Shown here: positions 44,611 to 53,064 of the stretch, piece by piece | Numbering within the stretch: position 1 is the first letter of the stretch | Layout of the letters: every line of letters starts with the position of its first letter | NCBI GenBank assembly: GCA_020636135.1 | Contig: JACJYK010000003.1 | Location: 558,001-622,000 of the forward strand | Reading direction: 5' to 3' | Origin: Lewinellaceae bacterium | Lineage (GTDB): Bacteria; Bacteroidota; Bacteroidia; Chitinophagales; Saprospiraceae | DNA: 64,000 bases | Program-made: the position numbers and the translations under genes | Notes under the pieces: generated by a model | Database searches by the model: none | Told to the model about the DNA's origin: nothing | The model's input: only the letters and a program-made list of their open reading frames with translations

Positions 44611-45110
44611 TTTAGTGTCGTTTCTTACATTAACGTTACCGTGCGATGAAAAGGTTGGGTGGTAAATCCAAAAAGTTGGTATATTTGACGCTCTTTAGCC
44701 GGACCACGGATGCGGGTATCCAACTCTGGCTGAAGTAATCAGTTGTGATTTTGACATCGATGGTGTGTATGACCTGGGCTCATAAGCTGCAATGCTGATT
44801 GAAAAAGTGGTAAGGTATTTGAGAATATGGGGTGAAGGATTAAAGCTGAAAGGTTAAAGACAGTTAGAACACTTGACGATAGAACTTATTGCACAAGTCT
44901 CATATCTGGTGTCTCAAATCGCACATCTAGTTTATGGTCGGTTGGCCCCGCCTTCGCTAAAGCTCCGTTGGGCAGGCGAGTGTGCTAGGCAGAGGCCTCC
45001 AAAAACCTTGTACAGCGGTTCTCATCCTAAAGTGGGTGGGATAGAATGATTGAAAGAATCACAACCATTGAGTCTGAATACTCAATACTGAATACTGAAA
45101 TACTAGAAAT
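44611..45110. other. Intergenic region with decayed tRNA-Cys copy
   Basis: 500 bp between the lipoprotein gene start and tRNA-Cys. Apart from the tRNA pseudogene at 44936-45026 (separate entry), I see only short TACTGAATAC-type repeats just before the tRNA. Confidence 0.6.
44936..45026 (+). pseudogene. Decayed tRNA-Cys copy interrupted by a 30-bp palindromic repeat
   Basis: GGTCGGTTGGCC matches the first 12 nt of the tRNA-Cys at 45111. An insertion of about 30 bp follows (CCGCCTTCGCTAAAGCTCCG, then TTGGGCAGGC), of the type seen as a dispersed repeat in many Bacteroidota. The match then resumes: GAGTG, GCTAGGCAGAGG, a changed anticodon region (CTCCAA instead of CTGCAA) and TACAGCGGTTC. The 3' acceptor strand is lost. 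It cannot give a functional tRNA. Confidence 0.85.
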
Positions 45111-45181
45111 GGTCGGTTGGCCGAGTGGCTAGGCAGAGGTCTGCAAAACCTCGTACAGCGGTTCGAATCCGCTACCGACCT
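45111..45181 (+). tRNA. tRNA-Cys (GCA)
   Basis: Acceptor stem GGTCGGT (45111-45117) pairs with ACCGACC (45174-45180), discriminator T at 45181. D-arm GGCCGAGTGGCTAGGC, anticodon loop with GCA (CTGCAAA), T-arm GCGGTTCGAATCCGC. CCA is not encoded. An integrase gene begins 177 bp downstream on the same strand, so its 3' end is a likely attachment site. Confidence 0.96.
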
Positions 45182-45194
45182 CAAAATCTTAAAG

Positions 45195-45227
45195 TCCCTT
45201 TATTCGATTTGAATAGAGGGATTTTTT
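45195..45227 (+). terminator. Rho-independent terminator after tRNA-Cys
   Basis: TCCCTTTATTC (45195-45205) pairs with GAATAGAGGGA (45211-45221; one T-G pair) around GATTT, followed by TTTTTT. Confidence 0.85.
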
Positions 45228-45357
45228 ATTGGCTGAAAATCAGCATATTACGAGATCGGGTGTTTAAATCCGTTTAAATGAGTTTAAGCATTTTTGTACC
45301 CCATCTTGTACCCCAACCCAAAATGGAGTAATTTAGAAGCAGCTAAAGAGCCTTCTG

Positions 45358-46680
45358 ATGAACTACAAGAACATCAAATTCTACCTCAAGCGAACGAATG
45401 GTGATCAGCCCACCGCCATCTATGCCAAGCTGCAATTGAACAAGAAGCCTTTCAAGTATTACATCGGCGATAGCATCATTCCTGCACTCTGGGATGCCAA
45501 TCAAGGGAAACCTACTTCAGACTCGGACATGGTGAAAGCCTTTGCCAAAGTCCAGCCCCAAATCCGGGTGATCATGCAAAACATCCAGACGCAAATAGAT
45601 AAGGTTAGAAATGCCATTGTGGCCTTTGTAAACCTCCAGGAGTCTACGGGTAACGTGGTGACCTCAGATCAATTGAGAGACCATTTGGATGAGCTTTTGG
45701 GTAAAGAGAAAGATACGAAGGGAACCAAGCTGAGTGACTACATCGATCACTTCATCCGTGATATTGAATCTGGTGCTCGACTGACACCGAATAAAACACG
45801 TTATTCCGAAGGCACCATCAAGAACTATTATGGCTTCAGGACCCAGTGGTTATTGTTCCAGAAGGAGATCAGGAAGACCTTGGACTTCGATGACATCACC
45901 CTGGATCTCTACAATCGGTACATCCAATTCTTTACCAGGAAGAACTATTCAATTAATACCATCGGTCGCCATGTCAAGGCACTGAAGGTTATCATGGGAG
46001 CTGGAAAAGAAGATGGATTGCATCAAAATAAAATTTATCGACATAGGAAGTTTCAAGTGCTCACCGCAAAGATTGATAGTATCTATCTGTCCGAAACCGA
46101 GGTCCAATCTATATTTGATCTAGACCTATCAGATTCCCCTCATCTTGACCTGGCTCGTGACGTATTTTTATTGGGATGCTATACCACGCTGCGCTATTCG
46201 GATGTGTCCAGGATCAAACCCCATCATGTGATCGAGGAAGGCAGTAAATGCTATCTAAATATTTACAACCAGAAGACAGAGAAACCTACCATTGTCCCTC
46301 TTAAACCTGAAGCCCTGCACATTCTTGCCAAGTACGAGAATGAGATCCCCAAGACATACGAGCAGAAAGTCAACAAATACATCAAAGAAGTTGGCAAGAT
46401 GGCTGGTATTGATAATCAAGTTGAGATCATTGAAAAACGCGGAGGTTTGAAACTTAAAAAAGTAGTGCCTAAGTACCAGCTGATCATGACCCATACCGCC
46501 AGGAGATCAGGAGTGACTAATATGTGCCTAAGAGGGATTGATACGCTTTTAATCATGAAGATCACCAATCATGCATCGGAAAAGGACCTGCTTAAGTATA
46601 TTCGGATAAGCCGGGAAGAGTCCGCTAGGAAGTTGGCTAGTCATGAATATTTCAAATTTTCAGATATGAAAAGAGTGTAA
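45358..46680 (+). CDS. Tyrosine-type site-specific integrase
   Basis: A 440-residue Bacteroidota-type recombinase: an N-terminal arm-binding domain, a SAM-like core-binding domain (about 115-215) and a C-terminal catalytic domain. The catalytic set is complete: Arg279 in TLRYSD, Lys near 306, His379 and Arg382 in HTARRS, His405 in ITNHAS and nucleophile Tyr414 in LLKYIRIS. Its position 177 bp after tRNA-Cys, reading away from it, is the classic layout of an integrated element at a tRNA 3' end. An excisionase-like gene follows 295 bp later. Confidence 0.93.
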   Translation: MNYKNIKFYLKRTNGDQPTAIYAKLQLNKKPFKYYIGDSIIPALWDANQGKPTSDSDMVKAFAKVQPQIRVIMQNIQTQIDKVRNAIVAFVNLQESTGNVVTSDQLRDHLDELLGKEKDTKGTKLSDYIDHFIRDIESGARLTPNKTRYSEGTIKNYYGFRTQWLLFQKEIRKTLDFDDITLDLYNRYIQFFTRKNYSINTIGRHVKALKVIMGAGKEDGLHQNKIYRHRKFQVLTAKIDSIYLSETEVQSIFDLDLSDSPHLDLARDVFLLGCYTTLRYSDVSRIKPHHVIEEGSKCYLNIYNQKTEKPTIVPLKPEALHILAKYENEIPKTYEQKVNKYIKEVGKMAGIDNQVEIIEKRGGLKLKKVVPKYQLIMTHTARRSGVTNMCLRGIDTLLIMKITNHASEKDLLKYIRISREESARKLASHEYFKFSDMKRV

Positions 46681-46975
46681 ACTCCTTGCAAGTATTTTCA
46701 AACCCACGTCCATTCAGAGGTAAAATTTGTCTATAATCCATTGATAATCTATTTTTTAAGTTTTGCATTATAGCACTATCTATTGATTTACCAATGAATG
46801 TACTTTATCAAGTCATGTGAAGCCTGATAATACATATACACTTCTTTAATATAAGCCTTTCATATACGAAAATCTTTTTCTCAACCAGAGATGTTCAGTC
46901 TTACAATAAGGTTGAGCAATTAGTTCTTGGACACACGGATAATGGTTGCATTGAGCCTCTCAAAAGGTTAATAGT

Positions 46976-47242
46976 ATGGGTAGTATTAATATAATACAAG
47001 GGGATTTTGAGGAATTCATTTCTGGCATCGTAGAGAGAGTAGTTGCCGAAGTGGATAAAAAACTTCTGCAACCAAAATCAGAAGAGGTTCTTTCCTGTCG
47101 ACAGGTAGAAGAACTATTGGATATCTCACCTACAACGCGTATTGCATGGACGAAAAACGGGATACTTAAAGCCCATGCTCTAGGCAGTCGCAAGTACTAC
47201 AAGCGGTCTGACATTGATTCATCTTTAATTCCGATAAGATGA
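46976..47242 (+). CDS. Excisionase-like helix-turn-helix protein
   Basis: 88 residues. A Bacteroidota mobile-element HTH (HTH_17 / MerR-like winged helix): EVLSCRQVEELLDISPTTRI, then WTKNGILKAHALGSRKYYKR with the recognition helix and wing. The first 40 residues form a helical extension. Such proteins usually act as recombination directionality factors or as regulators of element genes. Its stop codon overlaps the start of the next gene (ATGA), so the two are coupled. Confidence 0.8.
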   Translation: MGSINIIQGDFEEFISGIVERVVAEVDKKLLQPKSEEVLSCRQVEELLDISPTTRIAWTKNGILKAHALGSRKYYKRSDIDSSLIPIR

Positions 47243-48630
47243 CCCCAGGACGAGCTTTTGCAATGCACTATGATTGTAGACTACCCAAAAATATTGATCT
47301 TGATAAGATCCTTCATAAGCATCCTTTTAACCCACGTTTACATAAGGATAATCCAATTGCCATCAAAGATCGACTTGCATTGGTTTTGGATATGCTCATG
47401 GGTTCATTAAACATCAAATGGGGACACGGAGAAGATAAAGATTGTTACGCCAATCTTTGCTCTACCATCCTACAGGATCTTGTAAGGGATTACAAAGGAT
47501 ATATAGCTTTTGCGATTGAAGTCGGAATCATTGAGAAAGGCGACAACTATTTCGTTGGCAAGAAATGTACCTCTTATCGGTTCACGAAGTTATACCGAAC
47601 CTCCAAGAAGCTACAATTTCATTATATCTACGAAAAGGCTTTGGTGAAAAGGATATGGTCGGCGAAAATAGATCCGGAAGCCGTTAAAAAATATCTACAC
47701 CTACATGACCAAATAGGCCATTTAAGTGTGGATTGGATAGAAGCTGAAAAGTTCCTTGATGAACTCTATGGAAAAGACGAATTCAGAAAAGAGTTGCAAC
47801 GGAATAGCTTAAGGAGACTAAAAGATCAAAAATATTGGACGTTTAAGATCGGAGGGACAGGACGTCTATACACTCCGTTAAGCAATATTCATGAAGAACT
47901 ACGTAAGACATTGCGGTATAATAGTGAGCCGTTGGTGGGGTTGGATATCAAGAACTCTATACCATTCTTCAGTATGGCATTTTTCATCAAAGCAGTGTAT
48001 GAAGAACAAGGTGTTGAAAAGTTGATTTTAGCTAATAATGAAAGTTTAAATAGTAAAGCAAAGTGGGAAAAGAACCAGGGGACATCCCGACGCCCCCTGG
48101 TTATCTTAGTTGATTTTCAAAATAGGCTAGATGAAATTCCAGATCTCAAGGAATTTGTGGAGTTGGTTAAGAGTGGAGAACTCTATGAATTACTTATGGA
48201 ATTGTTTAACATCCCTGACAGAACAGAAGCAAAAAAGAAGTTCTTGGCAATACTAAACGCTCCGAGTCATTGGGAGTCCCGAAGGAGGGCATCCCTGGTA
48301 AAACGTTTTCCAAGTGTTATGCAAGCTATTGATCTTATAAATACAGGTTACACCAAGACCAAGCAGGGTATAGGAAAAGGAGAAAAAAAGATTAATTGGA
48401 AACCAGGTGATCAGGTCTGCACCTTAGCTCATGTTACCCAGCAGTTAGAAGCACGCTTTTTACTTGATACCGTTTGCAAAGCGATAGAAGAGGATCATCC
48501 GGAGGTTCCGATGCTTACATTGCACGATTGCATTTTTACAACGCAGAATCACATTGCACTTGTCAAATCATATATGGAAAGACACGCAGTAGAGTTTATG
48601 GGATTTGCACCGGGAATAGAGGTGAAGTAA
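47239..48630 (+). CDS. Family-A-polymerase-like protein (TV-Pol candidate) of a mobile element
   Basis: A 463-residue protein lacking an obvious named match, but with three spaced motifs that read like family A DNA polymerase or T7-type polymerase. Motif A-like: GLDIKNSIPFFS (Asp236). O-helix-like: DRTEAKKKFLAILN (Arg328, Lys332/333). Motif C-like: LTLHDCIFTT (His429-Asp430), preceded by a Gln-rich helix (HVTQQLEARFLLD). A polymerase family related to these, found in transposons and viruses, has been described as TV-Pol; I infer membership from the motifs. It is coupled to the excisionase-like gene (4-bp overlap) and probably replicates or repairs the element. Confidence 0.6.
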   Translation: MTPGRAFAMHYDCRLPKNIDLDKILHKHPFNPRLHKDNPIAIKDRLALVLDMLMGSLNIKWGHGEDKDCYANLCSTILQDLVRDYKGYIAFAIEVGIIEKGDNYFVGKKCTSYRFTKLYRTSKKLQFHYIYEKALVKRIWSAKIDPEAVKKYLHLHDQIGHLSVDWIEAEKFLDELYGKDEFRKELQRNSLRRLKDQKYWTFKIGGTGRLYTPLSNIHEELRKTLRYNSEPLVGLDIKNSIPFFSMAFFIKAVYEEQGVEKLILANNESLNSKAKWEKNQGTSRRPLVILVDFQNRLDEIPDLKEFVELVKSGELYELLMELFNIPDRTEAKKKFLAILNAPSHWESRRRASLVKRFPSVMQAIDLINTGYTKTKQGIGKGEKKINWKPGDQVCTLAHVTQQLEARFLLDTVCKAIEEDHPEVPMLTLHDCIFTTQNHIALVKSYMERHAVEFMGFAPGIEVK

Positions 48631-48764
48631 TTTCATACTTTCAAGGTCCTCAACAATACGTACTACTTATGTGATTGACAATGGAGTAAATATTTAATGG
48701 GAAAAAATGATGGAAGTTAAGGGAAGATAAGAGGGCTGACAAAAGGCGGTTGACAGTGATATGG

Positions 48765-49055
48765 TTATTTCTTATATTTTGAATAGTAGTGGTAGAAATT
48801 TTTAAATACCCCAATATATTTATGGTTACCCCTATAACTTGTGCTCCCTTCAATAATCGAATCATTGTATTGATAAATAGAAAATATTAAATAATAACCT
48901 ATTCGGCCAGACGCAGACGTAACTCTCGGTCCCCATATTCCTTCCTTGCCAGCTAAATATTTTTCAAAATCCTTTTGTGTCGGATTTAATAGGGCTAATA
49001 GAAGTATTGTTCCTGTTAGCCCAATCAATATTTTCTTTCTCTTGGTCACTGTCAT
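48765..49055 (-). CDS. Small membrane-anchored protein, DUF4359-like
   Basis: 96 residues: one N-terminal membrane segment (ILIGLTGTILLLALL, residues 9-23), then a NPTQKDFEKYL motif and a C-terminal YHYYSKY end with LIFSIYQYND and GVFKNFYHYY stretches. The NPTQxDF... and IFSIY... GxFKNF pattern resembles DUF4359 proteins of Bacteroidota, an uncharacterised family. It is on the opposite strand between the polymerase-like gene and hsdM and looks like a cargo gene. Confidence 0.6.
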   Translation of the reverse strand: MTVTKRKKILIGLTGTILLLALLNPTQKDFEKYLAGKEGIWGPRVTSASGRIGYYLIFSIYQYNDSIIEGSTSYRGNHKYIGVFKNFYHYYSKYKK

Positions 49056-49381
49056 GTCAATTTTAGTGAAATAAAAAAGTCAGTATCTACCAGCCTCGAT
49101 AACAAGATGACTTTGCAGGTTATGCAAATGTAATCAAGAAAACGTCTTTTAGGAGGCTACAATCCACGGACAAAGTTAAGTTGATTTCTTGCCAGCATGA
49201 GCAACTCATCCTCAAAAAAAGAGATATGATAGATCGCTTGCCACTTAATTGGTGGATTAGTACTAGGTGGCCCAAGGTCTCGGTGAAGTTCAATTGCAAC
49301 ATTAAGAGTTATCCATCCTTTCTTTGATATGATTTCCCTCTTGTCGTACTTTTACAATTCCTACAATAGCACCAAACGACT
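49056..49381. other. Gap upstream of the restriction-modification operon
   Basis: About 326 bp. A weak 60-codon minus-strand frame lies here but has no recognisable product or start context. No convincing TAnnTTTG box was seen before hsdM. Confidence 0.5.
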
Positions 49382-51787
49382 ATGGCCATAAAAAAATCCG
49401 AGCTTTACTCTTCCCTCTGGGCTTCCTGCGATGAACTACGTGGTGGTATGGATGCCTCCCAATACAAGGATTACGTACTGACAATGCTCTTCGTCAAATA
49501 CGTCTCCGACAAATATGCTGGTAATCCCAACAGTCTGATAGAAGTACCAAAGGGAGCATCGTTCGAAGACATGATCGCACTGAAGGGGCAACCTGATATC
49601 GGTGATCGGATCAACAAGGAAATCCTCCGTCCACTCTTTGCTGCCAATGGTCTGGAAGGCTCGATGGAACTGGTGGATTTCAACGATGATGAGAAACTTG
49701 GAAGTGGCAAGGAAAAGGTAGACCGACTCTCCAATTTGGTTGCCATCTTTGAGAATCCGGCCCTGAACTTTAAGAATAACCGGGCAGAGGATGATGATAT
49801 TCTGGGTGATGCGTACGAGTATTTGATGCGTCACTTTGCCACCGAATCCGGAAAGTCCAAAGGACAGTTCTACACGCCTGCTGAGGTCTCCAGGGTCATG
49901 GCAAAGATCATTGACGTCCACAAGTTGGATAAGCCTTCCTATACGGTTTATGACCCTACTTGTGGTAGTGGCTCGCTGTTATTAAAAGTTGCCGATGAGG
50001 CTCCCAATGGACTGACCATCTATGGCCAGGAAAAGGATATCGCTACTAAGGGGTTGGCGATCATGAATATGTGGCTTCACGGTTATCCGGAAGCAGCTAT
50101 TGCAGGTAAGAATACACTGGCTGATCCTCAATTCAAAGAGCCAGATGGCACGCTGAAACGATTCGACCGCGCTTCTTGCAATCCTCCATTCTCTTTAAAA
50201 AACTGGAGTACCGGTATCGTTCCGATGGAAGACGAGTACAATCGTTTCATCGGATATGGAGAACCACCAGCTAAGAATGGCGACTATGCCTTCCTACTTC
50301 ACATCATTGCATCACTAAAAAGCACTGGAAAAGCCGCTGTGATCCTTCCACATGGCGTATTATTTCGTGGTAATGCCGAAGCCACGATCCGTGAAAATAT
50401 CCTCAGGAGGAAGTTGATCAAGGGTATTATTGGACTGCCAGCAAACTTGTTTTACGGCACAGGAATTCCTGCCTGCATCATCGTAATCGACAAGGAGGAT
50501 GCAGAGCATCGAGAAGGTATCTTCATCATCGATGCAAGCAAGGGCTTTAAAAAGGATGGAGCTAAGAACCGTCTCCGTGAGCAGGATATCCATAAGATTG
50601 TGGATGTATTCAATAGCCAGTTGGAGATTGATAAGTATTCACGTTTTGTCCCGTTTTCGGAGATTGAGAAAAATGAGTACAACCTGAATATCCCTCGCTA
50701 CATCGATACACAGGAGGAAGAAGACATCCAGGACTTGAATGCCCATCTGAATGGTGGCATTCCAGATCGTGATGTAGACTCGCTGAAGGAGTTTTGGAAG
50801 GTCTATCCAAATCTCCGATCAACGCTATTCTCCCAGCTTCGGCCTGGCTATCAAAAGTTGAATGTGCAGAAGTCTCAGATCAAGAATATGATCTTCGATC
50901 ATCCAGAATTCAGCGCGTACAGTCAGGAGCTCAACCACATCTTCGAAGATTGGAAGTCGGATGTGTATGACACCCTCACTGGTGTTACGGTAGGCACCAG
51001 TCCTAAGGAAATGATCCATTCCATTTCCGAATTGATCCTGAAGCATTACAGTACCCGTCCCCTCATCATCCGCTACGACATCTTCCAGCACCTGTTGGAT
51101 TACTGGAATGAAACTATGAAGGACGATGTCTACTTGATTATTGAAGATGGCTGGAAAGCCAAAGTGGATCGCATCATCGTGAAGGGCAAGGACAAGGGCT
51201 GGACATGTGAACTCATCCCGAAAGAACTGGTCATCAATCGTTATCTGTCTGATCAACAAACAGCTATGCAGGAGATGGAATCCGAACTGGAAAGTCTGCA
51301 AGCCAAGATCAGTGAATATGAAGAAGAAAATGGGGGTGATGAGGGTATACTCTCCGATGCCACCAATGACAAGGGCAAGTTCACCAAGTCCACAGTGACC
51401 CAATACATGCGGGAAATTAAGGGCGATCCGGAAGAACGGGAAGCTTATAAACTACTGCAGGAGATCAGGGAGTTATTCGACAAAGAGTCTGATTTGAAAA
51501 AGGAAATCAAGCAAGTTGATACCGATCTAGATGCTGCAACTCTGAAGCAGTATGGCAAACTCACAGAAGATGAAGTCCGATCACTGGTCATTGACGACAA
51601 ATGGCTGGCATCAATCCAGGCGGATATCCAGTCTGAGATCGACAGCATTTCACAGCGCTTGACTAGCCGTATCAAGGAACTAGCTGAACGATATGAACAT
51701 ACACTGACCGAACTGGATCAGGAAGTATCCACGCTGGAAGACAAAGTTTCTGCTCACCTGAAAAAAATGGGGCTGGTATGGAATTAG
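49382..51787 (+). CDS. hsdM: Type I restriction-modification system methyltransferase subunit
   Basis: An 801-residue N6-adenine methyltransferase. N-terminal HsdM helical domain (SELYSSLWASCDELRGGMDA), then the S-adenosylmethionine fold with motif I DPTCGSGSLLLKV (about 195-207) and the catalytic motif IV NPPF (CNPPFSLKN, about 263). After about residue 480 it carries a long C-terminal part with acidic linkers and a coiled coil to the end (LESLQAKISEYEEENGG and later helices), making it about 300 residues longer than classical HsdM. Overlaps hsdS by 10 bp. Confidence 0.95.
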   Translation: MAIKKSELYSSLWASCDELRGGMDASQYKDYVLTMLFVKYVSDKYAGNPNSLIEVPKGASFEDMIALKGQPDIGDRINKEILRPLFAANGLEGSMELVDFNDDEKLGSGKEKVDRLSNLVAIFENPALNFKNNRAEDDDILGDAYEYLMRHFATESGKSKGQFYTPAEVSRVMAKIIDVHKLDKPSYTVYDPTCGSGSLLLKVADEAPNGLTIYGQEKDIATKGLAIMNMWLHGYPEAAIAGKNTLADPQFKEPDGTLKRFDRASCNPPFSLKNWSTGIVPMEDEYNRFIGYGEPPAKNGDYAFLLHIIASLKSTGKAAVILPHGVLFRGNAEATIRENILRRKLIKGIIGLPANLFYGTGIPACIIVIDKEDAEHREGIFIIDASKGFKKDGAKNRLREQDIHKIVDVFNSQLEIDKYSRFVPFSEIEKNEYNLNIPRYIDTQEEEDIQDLNAHLNGGIPDRDVDSLKEFWKVYPNLRSTLFSQLRPGYQKLNVQKSQIKNMIFDHPEFSAYSQELNHIFEDWKSDVYDTLTGVTVGTSPKEMIHSISELILKHYSTRPLIIRYDIFQHLLDYWNETMKDDVYLIIEDGWKAKVDRIIVKGKDKGWTCELIPKELVINRYLSDQQTAMQEMESELESLQAKISEYEEENGGDEGILSDATNDKGKFTKSTVTQYMREIKGDPEEREAYKLLQEIRELFDKESDLKKEIKQVDTDLDAATLKQYGKLTEDEVRSLVIDDKWLASIQADIQSEIDSISQRLTSRIKELAERYEHTLTELDQEVSTLEDKVSAHLKKMGLVWN

Positions 51788-53064
51788 TTGAAGCTGGATT
51801 TAAGATGACAGATGTGGGCGTGATTCCTGAAGATTGGGAGTTGATTCCCTTTGATACAATTTTTTCTTTTCATTCCACATCCAATTATTCAAAAGCAGAA
51901 ATGTCAGACGAAGGAGATGTAGGATGTATTCACTATGGTCTAATTCATGCTATCCCTAATACTCAATACAACCTAAAAAATGGAATAAAATATTACGTCT
52001 CGACCGAGCAAGCTACGTATGAATTTGTTCGTAACGGAGATGTAATTATGGTAGATGCGTCTGAGGATTTAGAAGGGATCAATAAGTCGGTTGAAGTTAG
52101 TGGAATTGGAGATAAGAAATTTATTTCAGGATTACACACTTTCTTACTAAGAGATAAGAATAAGTCCCTTGCGGATAATTTCAGGGGAATTATTCTTAAC
52201 TCTCAAATGGTAAAATACCAAATGCTTCAGCTTGCTGTCGGCATGAAAGTATTTGGTGTGTCTAAAACACAATTAATCAAGGTTAAACTCCCACTTCCCC
52301 CAACTCTCACCGAACAAAAAGCCATCGCCACCGCCCTCTCCGACGTAGATGCCCTCATCTCCAGCCTGGACAAGCTCATCGAAAAGAAAAAGAAGATCAA
52401 GCAGGGATCGATGCAGGAGTTGTTGACGGGGAAGACTCGACTAGCAAGATTTGACAATGGTGTTGGATATAAGATGACGGAGGTGGGGAGGATTCCGAGT
52501 GAATGGGAGGTGCTGAAACTAGACAAAATTGTAAAGTTTATCAATGGCATCGCTCATGAGAAATTAATATCAGACAGAGGCGATTACGTAGTTGTGAACT
52601 CTAAGTTCATCTCATCTGGAGGGGCAGTAATAAAAAATTGTGACGAATTACTTAACCCAGCATTTGAAGGTGACATACTTATGGTCATGAGTGATGTACC
52701 AAATGGACGGGCAATTGCGAAATGCTATTTTGTGGAAACGGATAATTTGTATTCCGTGAACCAACGAATATGTAGATTATCTGCTATATCATCTAATTCA
52801 AAGTTCTTATTTTATCAATTAGATAGGAATCCATTCTATATTCAATTTGACGACGGTGTAAAACAGACTAACCTAAGGAAAAGTGAAGTCTTATCTTGTC
52901 CAATCCCACTTCCCCCAACTCTCACCGAACAAAAAGCCATCGCCACCGCACTCAACGACATGGACTCAGAAATTAAAGAGTTTGAAACCAAACGAGACAA
53001 ATACAAGCAGATCAAGCAAGGGATGATGCAAGAACTCCTTACTGGTAAAACCCGACTGGTGTGA
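51778..53064 (+). CDS. hsdS: Type I restriction-modification system specificity subunit
   Basis: A 428-residue DNA-recognition subunit with two target-recognition domains, each followed by a conserved helix that sets spacing. The halves are parallel: KMTDVGVIPEDWEL and KMTEVGRIPSEWEV start the two TRDs, and LPPTLTEQKAIATAL then KQG-MQELLTGKTRL end both. A 46-bp perfect direct DNA repeat encodes the start of both conserved helices (52289-52334 and 52904-52949), which permits TRD exchange. Overlaps both hsdM (10 bp) and hsdR (4 bp). Confidence 0.95.
   Translation: MELVEAGFKMTDVGVIPEDWELIPFDTIFSFHSTSNYSKAEMSDEGDVGCIHYGLIHAIPNTQYNLKNGIKYYVSTEQATYEFVRNGDVIMVDASEDLEGINKSVEVSGIGDKKFISGLHTFLLRDKNKSLADNFRGIILNSQMVKYQMLQLAVGMKVFGVSKTQLIKVKLPLPPTLTEQKAIATALSDVDALISSLDKLIEKKKKIKQGSMQELLTGKTRLARFDNGVGYKMTEVGRIPSEWEVLKLDKIVKFINGIAHEKLISDRGDYVVVNSKFISSGGAVIKNCDELLNPAFEGDILMVMSDVPNGRAIAKCYFVETDNLYSVNQRICRLSAISSNSKFLFYQLDRNPFYIQFDDGVKQTNLRKSEVLSCPIPLPPTLTEQKAIATALNDMDSEIKEFETKRDKYKQIKQGMMQELLTGKTRLV
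52289..52334. repeat. 46-bp perfect direct repeat within hsdS, copy 1
   Basis: Begins TCCCACTTCCCCCAACTCTC and is identical to 52904-52949. It encodes the PLPPTLTEQKAIATA spacer-helix start and is a natural substrate for homologous TRD shuffling. Confidence 0.9.
52904..52949. repeat. 46-bp perfect direct repeat within hsdS, copy 2
   Basis: Identical to 52289-52334, 615 bp away, in the same codon frame (615 is divisible by 3), so recombination between them would delete one TRD without a frameshift. Confidence 0.9.

Noticed and set aside
49120..49302. 60-codon minus-strand frame before hsdM
   Set aside because: No recognisable family, poor start context and no conserved neighbour; probably chance.
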